Assembly (NCBI RefSeq): GCF_000381545.1
Contig: NZ_KB906687.1
Coordinates: forward strand, 1 to 64,000
Origin: Rhodonellum psychrophilum GCM71 = DSM 17998
Lineage (GTDB): Bacteria > Bacteroidota > Bacteroidia > Cytophagales > Cyclobacteriaceae
DNA: 64,000 nucleotides
Reading direction: 5' to 3'
This document shows, piece by piece, positions 1 through 9,694 of this stretch. Position numbers and translations under genes: made by a program. The number at the start of each line of letters is the position of its first letter. Within the stretch, counting starts at the first letter, position 1. The notes below the pieces were generated by a model that worked only from the letters and a program-made list of their open reading frames with translations, searched no databases and was not told the DNA's origin.

Positions 1-3000
1 ACCTTCATCAATCATTTCTGCAATGATGATCGCGGTGTCGTCCTCGCAGATTTCCAGTACCGATGCGGCGGAAATCCCGAACTCCGGTCCATCCGACGGT
101 GCTACAGTGAAATCAGCCTCTATGCTTGGGCAGTCATTGGCATCGAAAACAGTGTAGCTGTAGTCTCCCGGAGCCAAACCGGTGAATTCAATACTTGTTG
201 CTCCGGCAGCAAAGGGTACAGATTCGTTGAATCCGTTGTTGCCGGCTATTTCAATTCTGTATGTTCCAAGACCTCCTGTTGCAGTGATCAGCGCCACGCC
301 GTTGTCAAGTTCGCAACTGGTATCCGTCACCGCGTGAGTGGGGATGATCGGATCAGGGGAACTGATGGTAAATTCAAACCCGGGAACTTCACAGTTTAAT
401 GTGGATGAGATATCCGTAATCGTGACCGAATAAGTGCCCTGCAAAAGTTCCAATGTCTCCAGTTCAACTTCGGTAAGTGCCGTATGGGATTCCGGTCCGC
501 TGACCGTGTATCGGTAATCATCATTCCCATCTGCAATCAGCACACTGCCCAAACCGTCATGGCAGAGTGCATCGACTCCGGCGAACGTTGCTTCCGGAAG
601 GGGGTGCACTGTAACTTCCACCTTCAGTGGCGGCACGTCGCAGGTATTGTCCCCTGAGATTCCAACCCAGTATTCGTACACAGCATCCCGGCCTTCCAAT
701 CCGCTGATGGACAACTGTCCGGAACCGTTGTCTGTGTAGGTCACTCCTCCCGCTGAACTTACGGGCTGCGTGAGCGCTTCATCAAAATAAAATTGATAGA
801 CAGGGATAGCCAAGGGGACACCTTCATCAATCATTTCTGCAATGATGATCGCGGTGTCGACCTCGCAGATTTCCAGTACCGATGCAGCGGATATCCCGAA
901 CTCCGGTCCATCCGACGGTGCTACAGTGAAATCAGCCTCTATGCTTGGGCAGTCGTTGGCATCGAAAACAGTGTAGCTGTAGTCTCCCGGAGCCAAACCG
1001 GTGAATTCAATACTTGTTGCCCCGGTAGCAAAGAGTGTAGATTCAGTGAATCCGTTAGGGCCGGCTATTTCAATTCTGTATACTCCAACGCCACCTTCTG
1101 CAGATATCTCTACAGTTCCGTTGAAAAGTTCACAGGTAGTAGCTGTCACATCAAAAGAAGTGGTGACCGGATCAGGGGAACTGATGGTAAATTCAAACCC
1201 GGGAACTTCACAGTTCAAAACGGAAGAGATATCCGTGATCGTAACGGAATAAGTGCCCTGCAAAAGTGCCAATGCTTCCAGTTCAACCTCGGTAAGTGCC
1301 GTATGGGATTCCGGTCCGCTGACCGTGTACCGGTAATCGGAATTCCCATCCGTGATCAGCACACTACCCAAACCGTCATGGCAGAGCGCATCGACTCCGG
1401 CGAACGTTGCTTCCGGAAGGGGGTGCACTGTAACTTCCACCTTCAGTGGCGGTACCAAACAGGTATTGTCACCTGTGATCCCCACCCAGTATTCGTACAC
1501 AGCATTCCTGCCTACCAATCCGCTGATGGACAACTGTCCGGAACCGTTGTCCGTGTAGGTCACCCCTGCTGCTGAACTTACAGGCAGCGTGAGCGCTTGG
1601 TCAAAATAAAATTGATACACGGGGACGGCAAGAGGAACACCGCCATCAATCATTTCTGCAATGATGATCGCGGTCTCGGCCTCGCAGATTTCCAGTACCG
1701 ATGCGGGGAAAATCCCGAACTCCGGTCCATCCGACGGTGCTACAGTGAAATCAGCCTCTATGCTTGGGCAGTCATTGGCATCGAAAACAGTGTAGCTGTA
1801 GTCACCCGGAGCCAAACCGGAAAATTCAATGCTTGTTGCTCCGGCAGCAAAGGCTACAGATTCAGTGAATCCGTTGGGGCCGGCTATTGCAATTCTGTAT
1901 ACTCCAACACCACCTTCTGCAGATATCTCTACAGTTCCATTGGGAAGTTCACAAGTAGTAGCTGTCACATCAAAAGAAGTGGTGACCGGATCAGGGGAAC
2001 TGATGGTAAATTCAAATCCGGGAACTTCGCAGTTCAAAGTGGAAGAGATATCCGTGATCGTAACTGTATAGGTGCCCTGTAAAAGTTCCAATGTCTCCAG
2101 CTCAACCTCAGTAAGTGCCGTATGGGATTCTGGTCCGCTGACCGTATACCGGTAATCGGCCTTCCCATCCGTGATCAGCACGCTGCCCAAACCGTCATGG
2201 CAGAGCGCATCGACTCCGGCGAACGTTGCTTCCGGAAGGGGGTACACTGTAACCTCCACCCTGAGTGGCGGTACCAAACAGGTATTGTCACCCGTGATCC
2301 CCACCCAGTATTCGTACACAGCAGTCCTGCCTACCAATCCGCTGATGGACAACTGTCCCGAACCGTTGTCCGTGTAGGTCACCCCAGCCGCCGAACTCAC
2401 AGGCAGCGTGAGCGCTTGGTCAAAATAAAATTGATACACAGGGATGGCAAGAGGAACACCGCCATCAATCATTTCTGCAATGATGATCGCAGTGTCGGTC
2501 TCGCAGATTTCCAGTACCGAAGCGGCGGATATGCCGAACTCCGGTAGCTCTGAAAAAGCAATTTGAAAGTTGTCGGTGATGGGGCATCCATTGGCATCGA
2601 AAACAGTGTAGCTGTAGTCTCCCGGAGCCAAATCGGAAAATTCAATGCTTGTTGCTCCGGCAGCAAAGGATACAGATTCACTAAAGCCGTTCGGACCTGC
2701 TAATTCAATTCTATATGCTCCAACTCCACCATCTGCAGATATCTCTACAGTTCCATTGGAAAGTTCACAGGTAGTAGCTGTCACATCAAAAGAAGTGGTG
2801 ACCGGATCAGGGGAACTGATGGTAAATCCAAATCCGGGAACTTCGCAGTTCAAAACGGAAGAGATATCTGTGATCGTAACTGTATAGGTGCCCTGTAAAA
2901 GTTCCAATGTCTCCAGCTCAACCTCAGTAAGTGCAGTATGGGATTCCGGTCCGCTGACCGTATATCGGTAATCGTCGTTCCCACCCGCAATCAGCACAGT

Positions 3001-6000
3001 GCCCAAACCGTCATGGCAGAGCGCATCGACTCCGGTGAAAACCGCTTCCGGAAGGGGGTGCACTGTAACTTCCACCTTCAATGGCGGAACGTCACAGGTA
3101 TTGTCACCTATGATCCCCACCCAGTATTCATAAACAGCAGTCCTTCCTTCCAATCCGCTGATGGACAACTGTCCCGAACCGTTGTCGGTGTAGGTCACCC
3201 CAGCCGCCGAACTTACAGGCAGCGTGAGCGCTTGGTCAAAATAAAATTGATACAAAGGGACGGCAAGAGGAACACCGCCATCAATCATTTCTGCAATGAT
3301 GATCGCAGTGTCGTCCTCGCAGATCTCCAGTACCGATGCGGCGGAAATCCCGAACTCAGGCAACTCAGAAGAAACAATGGTAAAGGGATAGACCTGACTT
3401 GGACAGTCATTGGCATCGAAAACAGTGTAACTGTAGTCCCCGGAAGCCAAACCGATAAATTCAATGCTGGTTTCTCCGGATGCAAACGGTTTGGATTCAG
3501 CGAAGCCGTCCGGACCTGTTACTTCAACCCGGTATTCTCCAACGCCTCCCGTTGCAGATATCTCAACCGATCCATTAGGCAGTTCACAATTTGGAGGACT
3601 GGGGATTTCCGATCCCTCCACGATGCTTGGCCGTATGATGGTTGCCAGCCCCACACCATCACAAACCAATTGCGGATTCAATTCAAAGGCTTTCTTATTG
3701 TAATATCTGATTTCATACTCTCCATCCGAAAGATTAGAGAAAATTCCTGAATCATTATTATCTATAATGGCACCATTCAGATAAAGTTCATACCACACTG
3801 GAAAACTGGGTATAGAACCGGAATCCGGTTCTATACTACCATCATTCTCTATATTACAGGATATATTGAACCCTGTAAAAGAAATGTTTTCAGGAATATC
3901 AAAAACTTCAATTTGGGTATTTATATAAGTCTCTACCCCACAATCCCTTACTGCCCTGATCTGATAGATGCCTGGTGCAAGACCATTGGCTGTCAGTGTC
4001 AATCCAGTTGGGCCAATTTCAAATTCTGCAGTTGCAGAAGTTATTGGAATCCAATTGCTCACTGCTGCAGGGCTGGCACCTAGACCATACTCCCATCTGA
4101 TTTCAAGACCAATGGCAGCAAAGAAATCTGCTAGGTCTTCTTCAGCAATGACATCTGTAAACTCTTCGTTTACAAGTAAATTGATTAGAGGCACTCCAGG
4201 AGCAAGATCTGCTCCCTCGCAATATTCAGGTTCAGAATTGGTGATGGTAAAAGTGGGGGTGTTTAAGACTTTTACAGGATCTTGGGTAATATTATTTTGA
4301 TATACGCACTCTGGGTACTCGAATTTCTCCGTATCAAAAACTGGATTTAATGCTCCATCATAGGTGATATTGCCACTATAATTTCCCATTATAATAATTT
4401 CCACGTCTCCAGCAGGAATAGTCAATCCTTCGAAGATGTAATTGATTTGGATTTCACCATCTGTAAAAGCCAGTTCAAAATCCAAATCACCTGTCAATTG
4501 CCCTAAAGTTCTTTCTGAAAAAGGGGATGTTTGCCCATTAAAGTAAAAAGAAAATTTAGTATCGTTCAGTACTTTAAGTAAGGCCGATTTATTTTCAATA
4601 TTAAAAGTCAAACTTAATTTCCCGGGATCGCAAACTCTATTTGCTACCGCTTTCAAAATAGCCAAATCGACCAAAGGAATACCTACAGGGCAGCCTTGAG
4701 CAGAGAAAAATGTAGCCTGAACGAGAAAATTATTTAAGGGTTGATCAAAAGGGTCTACACAATGATCGGCTGGATTGTTTTGAGGGAAATCAGGGAATAT
4801 ATCTCTGGCATATCCTGCATGATTCAGTTGCTGTCTCGGGATGCTGAGGTCTCCTCCGACGTTTACATTGAAATACCCATACTGGTTCCAAACACTTCTT
4901 GCAGGAGCCCATGGCGTACCGGAGGATTTAAGTACTGTTAATCTACTGGGAGAATAAAATTCAGGCCGCCCAAATTGATTACGATCCCATTCCGTATAAA
5001 CGATCTCAGCCTGTCCGTTTTTATCTAAATCTGCTACAATTGCCCCCTCTCCCGCAGTATTTGATTTGGCTACAATCATCGGGACTTTGTTGGATCCATC
5101 AGGCCCAAGAATACGCAAAAAATCCTCGTCTCTATAGACGATTTCTTGGATCAAGTCCTGATCAAAATCAAACATGGTCAATTTTGTATAGCCTGATTCA
5201 TCGGTGGTTTCAAGTAATCCATTGGATCCAAAAGTTGACAGCGGTACCAATTCGTTGCTTGCCCTCTTGTATTCAAACATCCACAAGCCATAAGTCACCG
5301 TAAATCCTATTTCAGGTGTCCGATCCCCTTGGATATTCCCGATAAAAGGAGCACCGGTCATTCTTAGTCGGAGATTATCTACGGGTCTTTTAATTGGATT
5401 GATGATTTGACCATTTGGCCTGTTCAAAGACACAGTTGAGTGGGCTATTTGTCCATTTGGATTCCATACATATACTCTTCTGTTGTCCTGCCCAAAGGCA
5501 TTCCCATTGGTCACAATAATATCCAACTGATTATTAGGCCCCATCACATCTGGAGAAACGCCTAAAACACTGGCCACACCTGTAAGACCATCTCTTGGAG
5601 TTTGACCATTTATTGGAGGAGCCATTCTGGGGATCATTTCCCAAGAAGCCCCAAAATTTATATCATAAACAGTGTTTCCGGCAAGCAATTCCAAACCGTT
5701 GCTATTTGTCACATCAGCTGCTACGGTTAAGGCGATAGTACCTCCATTGGACTCAACTAAAGAGTAAGTATCTTCTAAATCCAAACTGGCCTCCCAATAA
5801 GGTCTATTTTCAAAATGGCTATGCCCCACCATTCCAATTCCGCATGGAATCCCGCCAGGACAAATACCAGGACCTTTGGCTTTTCTGGTAATATTTGGAA
5901 GGGCACTTAAATCATAAATTTCATCATAAATATAAAGTTCAGAAGTCGCATCTTGATTGAAATCGGCCATTCCAGGCGCAGCCCCTTCTCTAAATTGAAC

Positions 6001-6720
6001 CAAAACATCTTGAAAAATAAGGGGATTCACTCCAAAATCATCAAAAACTCTCAATGTCACCAAAGGCACATTGTCTCCATATTTGAAATTGGTTCTGCCT
6101 ATTTCATTAAATACACCTGGGGTTCCCGTAAAACGGTATGCTATTATTCTACTACTATTTATATTATCTAAGTCAGGTGCAGTAGTTTTTTCGGGAGCTT
6201 GCGGGCTTGCCGCTTGATTCTGAGAAGTTGCAACAAAAATAGTGGGGTAAAGATCATCTGCATTTATTTTGCCTACTACAAAGGGAGTTAAGCCTTCCAG
6301 ATTGAATTGAGGTGTTTCTATAACCCCTATTTGATTAACTGAAGTGCCATCATATTTATAAACGATTATATTCTTGGTAGTTAAACTTAAGTAACCATTA
6401 CTTGTGAATATAACGTTGTCACTTGAAGCGACAAGTATTTCCGGCGTTCCATCACCAGTAACATCCGCAATTATAGGTGACGCATAGTGGGAAGTTCTTT
6501 CGTTTGAACGAATACCGGCAGCAACATCAAAAATTGGTGGCTGCGTAAAATCATCATCCGGATCAAAACAAGATTGTTCAATTGGAAAAATAAAATCACG
6601 AACATAATCATCAGTCTGAATCTGCTCGAACCTTGCGGTGACAAGCTCCTGATCCACTGAATTTGATGCTTTTATCAAAAAAAACATCGGGAGAAAGAAT
6701 ATCCAGTAATTAAGATTCAT
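1..6720 (-). CDS. Giant secreted SprB-like repeat adhesin (C-terminus beyond the window)
   Basis: The frame is open for 2,240 codons from the ATG at 6718-6720 to the left edge, so the stop and C-terminus lie outside. Residues 1-20 look like a signal peptide (hydrophobic run WIFFLPMFFLIKA). Residues about 80-580 contain FG-GAP/VCBS-type blades with Asp-rich loops, such as DVTGDGTPEI near 84 and DLDKNGQAEI near 560. A VWNQYGYFNVNV segment near 606 often follows such propellers in Bacteroidota surface proteins. Residues about 640-1030 look like mixed Ig-like and SprB-like modules. From about 1030 SprB repeats appear (GDYSYTVFDANDCP), and from 1123 four 273-residue units run to the edge. SprB-type proteins are T9SS cargo used for gliding or attachment. 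A C-terminal sorting domain is expected but not visible. The gene lies just downstream of the polysaccharide locus terminator and is probably a separate unit. Its exact role is inferred. Confidence 0.88.
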   Translation of the reverse strand, partial: MNLNYWIFFLPMFFLIKASNSVDQELVTARFEQIQTDDYVRDFIFPIEQSCFDPDDDFTQPPIFDVAAGIRSNERTSHYASPIIADVTGDGTPEILVASSDNVIFTSNGYLSLTTKNIIVYKYDGTSVNQIGVIETPQFNLEGLTPFVVGKINADDLYPTIFVATSQNQAASPQAPEKTTAPDLDNINSSRIIAYRFTGTPGVFNEIGRTNFKYGDNVPLVTLRVFDDFGVNPLIFQDVLVQFREGAAPGMADFNQDATSELYIYDEIYDLSALPNITRKAKGPGICPGGIPCGIGMVGHSHFENRPYWEASLDLEDTYSLVESNGGTIALTVAADVTNSNGLELLAGNTVYDINFGASWEMIPRMAPPINGQTPRDGLTGVASVLGVSPDVMGPNNQLDIIVTNGNAFGQDNRRVYVWNPNGQIAHSTVSLNRPNGQIINPIKRPVDNLRLRMTGAPFIGNIQGDRTPEIGFTVTYGLWMFEYKRASNELVPLSTFGSNGLLETTDESGYTKLTMFDFDQDLIQEIVYRDEDFLRILGPDGSNKVPMIVAKSNTAGEGAIVADLDKNGQAEIVYTEWDRNQFGRPEFYSPSRLTVLKSSGTPWAPARSVWNQYGYFNVNVGGDLSIPRQQLNHAGYARDIFPDFPQNNPADHCVDPFDQPLNNFLVQATFFSAQGCPVGIPLVDLAILKAVANRVCDPGKLSLTFNIENKSALLKVLNDTKFSFYFNGQTSPFSERTLGQLTGDLDFELAFTDGEIQINYIFEGLTIPAGDVEIIIMGNYSGNITYDGALNPVFDTEKFEYPECVYQNNITQDPVKVLNTPTFTITNSEPEYCEGADLAPGVPLINLLVNEEFTDVIAEEDLADFFAAIGLEIRWEYGLGASPAAVSNWIPITSATAEFEIGPTGLTLTANGLAPGIYQIRAVRDCGVETYINTQIEVFDIPENISFTGFNISCNIENDGSIEPDSGSIPSFPVWYELYLNGAIIDNNDSGIFSNLSDGEYEIRYYNKKAFELNPQLVCDGVGLATIIRPSIVEGSEIPSPPNCELPNGSVEISATGGVGEYRVEVTGPDGFAESKPFASGETSIEFIGLASGDYSYTVFDANDCPSQVYPFTIVSSELPEFGISAASVLEICEDDTAIIIAEMIDGGVPLAVPLYQFYFDQALTLPVSSAAGVTYTDNGSGQLSISGLEGRTAVYEYWVGIIGDNTCDVPPLKVEVTVHPLPEAVFTGVDALCHDGLGTVLIAGGNDDYRYTVSGPESHTALTEVELETLELLQGTYTVTITDISSVLNCEVPGFGFTISSPDPVTTSFDVTATTCELSNGTVEISADGGVGAYRIELAGPNGFSESVSFAAGATSIEFSDLAPGDYSYTVFDANGCPITDNFQIAFSELPEFGISAASVLEICETDTAIIIAEMIDGGVPLAIPVYQFYFDQALTLPVSSAAGVTYTDNGSGQLSISGLVGRTAVYEYWVGITGDNTCLVPPLRVEVTVYPLPEATFAGVDALCHDGLGSVLITDGKADYRYTVSGPESHTALTEVELETLELLQGTYTVTITDISSTLNCEVPGFEFTISSPDPVTTSFDVTATTCELPNGTVEISAEGGVGVYRIAIAGPNGFTESVAFAAGATSIEFSGLAPGDYSYTVFDANDCPSIEADFTVAPSDGPEFGIFPASVLEICEAETAIIIAEMIDGGVPLAVPVYQFYFDQALTLPVSSAAGVTYTDNGSGQLSISGLVGRNAVYEYWVGITGDNTCLVPPLKVEVTVHPLPEATFAGVDALCHDGLGSVLITDGNSDYRYTVSGPESHTALTEVELEALALLQGTYSVTITDISSVLNCEVPGFEFTISSPDPVTTSFDVTATTCELFNGTVEISAEGGVGVYRIEIAGPNGFTESTLFATGATSIEFTGLAPGDYSYTVFDANDCPSIEADFTVAPSDGPEFGISAASVLEICEVDTAIIIAEMIDEGVPLAIPVYQFYFDEALTQPVSSAGGVTYTDNGSGQLSISGLEGRDAVYEYWVGISGDNTCDVPPLKVEVTVHPLPEATFAGVDALCHDGLGSVLIADGNDDYRYTVSGPESHTALTEVELETLELLQGTYSVTITDISSTLNCEVPGFEFTISSPDPIIPTHAVTDTSCELDNGVALITATGGLGTYRIEIAGNNGFNESVPFAAGATSIEFTGLAPGDYSYTVFDANDCPSIEADFTVAPSDGPEFGISAASVLEICEDDTAIIIAEMIDEG
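82..3354 (-). repeat. Four tandem 819/816-bp coding repeats (273 residues each)
   Basis: Using the PEFGISAAS/VLEICE junction as anchor, unit boundaries fall at 3354, 2538, 1719, 900 and 81. Spacing is 819 bp three times and 816 bp once, and a fifth unit starts before the left edge. Each unit encodes one Ig-like segment (VLEICE to TVHPLP) and two SprB-like modules (ATFAGVDALCHDG to TISSPDP, and the stretch ending in YSYTVFDANDCP). Cysteines are conserved between units. The units are almost identical at the nucleotide level over long stretches, including silent positions, which implies recent duplication or gene conversion. A partial, more diverged copy of the last SprB module precedes the array at about 3355-3640. 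Confidence 0.93.
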
Positions 6721-7128
6721 TTAAATCCAGTATAAAATTTTCTTTCTGCAACCTGTTCACTGGAATTGTCTATGCTTTGAGATAAACCCTTCGCAACAAA
6801 ATTCTTGGCTAATCTGGTATAGTTTCTGATTTTCTCGTGCTTAATGCACCAAAAATCACTAGTAATGGGTAATCGTGTCAAATTAGAAGCTTTAAATATA
6901 CAAAATTTAGACAGGAGCCTGTCAAAAAATAACATTAATTTTTCAAGATCAAGACTGTCCGATAAGTGGTTATAAATACCAGTTTCCCCGATACAATCCT
7001 TCCTAATGGGTTTGATTGGATTGGAAACAAATATCTCCGGTGTGACCCTTGCCAATCATAACCTGTAATTGTTACTATTTACTTTTGAAATCTTTTCAAA
7101 CTCCCAATTCTTCCTGCTCTTTATTTTG

Positions 7129-7193
7129 ACCCGTATTGTCCATTGCCCATGCCATTCCAGTCTGAAATAGAAATGGTAATGCATAACACGGGT
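7129..7193. repeat. Imperfect 30-bp inverted repeat
   Basis: The arms at 7129-7158 and 7164-7193 match at 21 of 30 positions, with ACCCGT and ACGGGT at the outer ends and a 5-bp centre. The repeat lies between the locus terminator and the adhesin. It could be a decayed hairpin, an operator or the remains of a small mobile repeat. No flanking direct repeat was found. Confidence 0.4.
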
Positions 7194-7205
7194 TTAGTAA
7201 TGGCC

Positions 7206-7260
7206 AAAAACCGTAAAACCAACAATAGCAGCCAAATGGCTGCTATTGTTGGTTTTACGG
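7206..7260 (-). terminator. Rho-independent terminator ending the polysaccharide locus
   Basis: Arms at 7211-7233 and 7238-7260 are a perfect 23-bp inverted repeat around a 4-nt loop (AAAT on the plus strand). On the minus strand the stem is followed at once by TTTTTGG (7210 downward), giving the stem plus T-run of an intrinsic terminator. It lies about 70 nt after the stop of the last glycosyltransferase and separates the locus from the adhesin. The stem is unusually long and perfect, and its outer A-rich and T-rich bases could let it act in both directions. Confidence 0.8.
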
Positions 7261-7329
7261 CATATTCTAGGGAAGGGGAACCGGGTCTGTGAAAATGCGA
7301 AATCCCAATGCTGGAACAGTATCGGGGAA

Positions 7330-8547
7330 TTACCCCTCCTTTTTTAGTCCAATCAGAAATTCAGCAAATTCATTGTAAACTACATCATTATCGCCTTTTC
7401 TAGCGGTTAAACTGACTGCATTTTCACTGAATTCCTTCAGTTTATCCTTCTCCTGAACAAAAAAAGAGATGTTCTCTGCTAGTTTCAGATAGTCTTCGGG
7501 CTGATTGTTAAGACCTACATTTTCGTCATCGATCAAAGTTGCCATTTCGCTCATCAAGGAGTTCAGTATCGGAAGGCCTGCTCCCAAATAATCAAAAAAC
7601 TTATACGTAACGGATTGGGTAGCTCCCTTGCTGTATTGCGCAAGGCCAAGGTCAGCATTGGCATACTGGACCAAAAGCTCCTCGTAACCAATTCTTCCCA
7701 AGTATTTTACATTATCCAGCTTTTCTTGATAGCGCTCCACCATTCCGGCATGCTCTCCCACACCTGCAATAATAAAAGAAGTTTTGCCGGGCAACTGCTT
7801 TTCCAGTACTTCGGCAGCTTTAAGAATACAAGGGATATCATAAGCGATCCCGAGATTCCCTGCATAAACCAATCTCACTTTTTCCGAAGGCTCTCTTTGA
7901 ATCTCTTTCAATTTGGCCTGCACCTCTTTAAAAGGGACTGTTGGATAAAAAGCAGCAGTCTTGTAACCTCCTGACTTCTTCCCTTTTATCCATTCAATAT
8001 ATTGATTGGAAATGGCTGTAATGGCAGTGGAATTGTCAATCAGTTTTCTGACGCTTTTGTTATAACGGCTTATCAAAATCTTTCCAAACGGTTTCATGAG
8101 CTTGGGAAAAATCCTCAGAATGACATCTGGCCAAGGGTCAATGATATCAAAGGCAAAGGCAATTTTTCTTTCTTTGGCCCAATTTGAAATTGCGAGTGGC
8201 GTATCTATCGGAGGAAAGGCACACAAAATCACATCAGGTTTCTCATGGGATTGATTGAAATAGGCCAAAATGTTTTGGGTATAAACCTTGTGCGCTTTTA
8301 TTCTTTCCCTTGACAGATTTTTGGAATAGGAAGGTGATTTTATAAAAACCGTTTTCACTCCATCTTCATCCATTAACTCTGTTTGTTCCTGAAAACGAAC
8401 ATGTTTGTTGGCATGCCGAAAAGTTGAGGAAAAATAGGTGACCGTTACACCTTTGCTTTTTAAAGCGGATGCAATACTCATATATCGCATTGGTCTGGTT
8501 TGATCCACCAATGTCGGTTCATACAATGACACTATCCAAATATTCAC
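7330..8547 (-). CDS. GT4-family glycosyltransferase (last gene of the locus)
   Basis: A 405-residue GT-B enzyme expected to transfer a sugar from a nucleotide sugar to the lipid-linked repeat unit at the inner membrane. The N-terminal half starts with MNIWIVSLYEPT and has the long Rossmann half typical of WbuB-like GT4 enzymes. The C-terminal half has VRLVYAGNLGIAYDI, then SFIIAGVGEHAG, then TYKFFDYLGAGLPIL, which corresponds to the nucleotide-binding loop. The start is GTG at 8545-8547 and no better ATG keeps the first beta strand. It lies 66 bp after the preceding epimerase gene and is followed by the strong terminator. Donor and acceptor are unknown. Confidence 0.85.
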   Translation of the reverse strand: MNIWIVSLYEPTLVDQTRPMRYMSIASALKSKGVTVTYFSSTFRHANKHVRFQEQTELMDEDGVKTVFIKSPSYSKNLSRERIKAHKVYTQNILAYFNQSHEKPDVILCAFPPIDTPLAISNWAKERKIAFAFDIIDPWPDVILRIFPKLMKPFGKILISRYNKSVRKLIDNSTAITAISNQYIEWIKGKKSGGYKTAAFYPTVPFKEVQAKLKEIQREPSEKVRLVYAGNLGIAYDIPCILKAAEVLEKQLPGKTSFIIAGVGEHAGMVERYQEKLDNVKYLGRIGYEELLVQYANADLGLAQYSKGATQSVTYKFFDYLGAGLPILNSLMSEMATLIDDENVGLNNQPEDYLKLAENISFFVQEKDKLKEFSENAVSLTARKGDNDVVYNEFAEFLIGLKKEG

Positions 8548-8613
8548 ATCTAAATCTTTATTGTTGTCTGAATATCAGCGAAATTTTTCTTCCCGGCTTC
8601 ACTGAAAACAATT

Positions 8614-9666
8614 CTACTGTTCCCTATTTACCCAAGCCTGATAGATCTCTTCAAAAGTTGTCTGGAGGGATTTGGTGATATCCCAATTTGGGTAATGGGA
8701 TTTCATTTTCCTCAAATCGCTGTAATAACAGATGTGATCTCCTATTCTATTGGTCTCATCATATTTATATTTCATCGGCTTTCCGCTGATTTCGGAAATA
8801 ATCTGAAATGCTTCCAAGACAGAACAGGTATTGTCCTTTCCTCCACCCAGATTATACACTTCAGCTATTCTTGGTGCAGCAATAAATTCCTCAATAAATC
8901 TTGCCACATCATACGAGTGGATATTGTCCCGCACCTGCTTTCCTTTGTATCCAAAAACGGTATACTCTTTTTCTTCAAGGTTACATTTAACCAAATAACT
9001 CAAGAAACCATGCAGTTCAACGCCCGAATGACTTGGTCCTGTCAGGCATCCGCCTCTCAAGACACAGGTTGGCATGTTGAAATATCGGCCATATTCCTGA
9101 ACACTGATATCGGCACTGACTTTAGAAGCCCCAAAAAGGGAATGCTTGCATTGGTCTATACGGAAAGATTCAGCAATCCCATGCTCGTATGATGTATCAG
9201 CATAATCCCACCTTGTCTCAAGCTCCACCATTTCAATTTCATTTGGAGCATCACCATACACCTTATTGGTAGACATGTGTACGAAAGGAATGTCTGTTGA
9301 ATATCTTCTCGTGGCTTCAAGCAAATTGAAAGTCCCTACAGCATTGGTGTCAAAATCATCAAAAGGGATAGCTGCAGCCCGATCATGGCTGGGTTGTGCA
9401 GCAGTATGCACAATGGCATCAGGAGCTATTTCTCTGATTAGATTGATGACACCCTCTCTGTCTCTGATATCCAATTCATGATGGTGAAATTCATTGATTG
9501 TAGACTCAAGTCTGTTCTGATTCCAACGGGTATCACCATTGGGTCCAAAAAATACAGCCCGCTGATTGTTGTCAACCCCGTGTATTTCCCATCCTAATTT
9601 TGCGAAATGCATGCAAACTTCTGAACCGATCAATCCGGAGGATCCGGTTACCAATAACTTTTTCAT
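8614..9666 (-). CDS. Extended SDR nucleotide-sugar epimerase, CDP-paratose/tyvelose 2-epimerase-like
   Basis: A 350-residue extended short-chain dehydrogenase with an NAD-binding GSSGLIGSE motif at residues 8-16 and [10 protein letters not shown] near 130. The overall pattern resembles the CDP-paratose/tyvelose 2-epimerase (RfbE) group. The active-site YxxxK position reads FGASK (F178, K182), so the usual catalytic tyrosine is phenylalanine; the codon is TTT in the DNA. I recall a FGASK subgroup among RfbE-like proteins in glycan clusters, so this may be a family trait rather than decay. It sits between two GT4 genes. The substrate cannot be read from the sequence, and a non-epimerase role is possible. 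Confidence 0.8.
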   Translation of the reverse strand: MKKLLVTGSSGLIGSEVCMHFAKLGWEIHGVDNNQRAVFFGPNGDTRWNQNRLESTINEFHHHELDIRDREGVINLIREIAPDAIVHTAAQPSHDRAAAIPFDDFDTNAVGTFNLLEATRRYSTDIPFVHMSTNKVYGDAPNEIEMVELETRWDYADTSYEHGIAESFRIDQCKHSLFGASKVSADISVQEYGRYFNMPTCVLRGGCLTGPSHSGVELHGFLSYLVKCNLEEKEYTVFGYKGKQVRDNIHSYDVARFIEEFIAAPRIAEVYNLGGGKDNTCSVLEAFQIISEISGKPMKYKYDETNRIGDHICYYSDLRKMKSHYPNWDITKSLQTTFEEIYQAWVNREQ

Positions 9667-9694
9667 ATTTTAATGCTTAATAATTATTAATTTT

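Larger units (their letters stand above)
6721..7329. other. 609-bp gap between the adhesin and the last polysaccharide gene
   Basis: This gap separates the last glycosyltransferase from the adhesin. It holds the locus terminator at 7206-7260 and an imperfect inverted repeat at 7129-7193. A 112-codon minus frame (7055-6717) overlaps the adhesin start by ATGA, but it starts with TTG and has no recognisable domain, so I do not call it a gene. The adhesin promoter should lie in 6721-7128. I found no clean TTG/TAnnTTTG pair there. Confidence 0.6.

Noticed and set aside
82-3354. Possible CRISPR or satellite array
   Set aside because: The unit is 819 bp, coding, and in one open frame. There are no short direct repeats with unique spacers.
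793-3750. Long plus-strand frames (for example 793-1575, 1597-2082, 2938-3750)
   Set aside because: They lie opposite the adhesin repeats, recur with the same period and have compositions expected from the antisense of a repeat-coding region. They have no recognisable domain.
6717-7055. 112-codon minus frame overlapping the adhesin start
   Set aside because: It begins at TTG, has no ribosome-binding site, no recognised domain and ends by chance in ATGA with the adhesin. I cannot support it as a gene.
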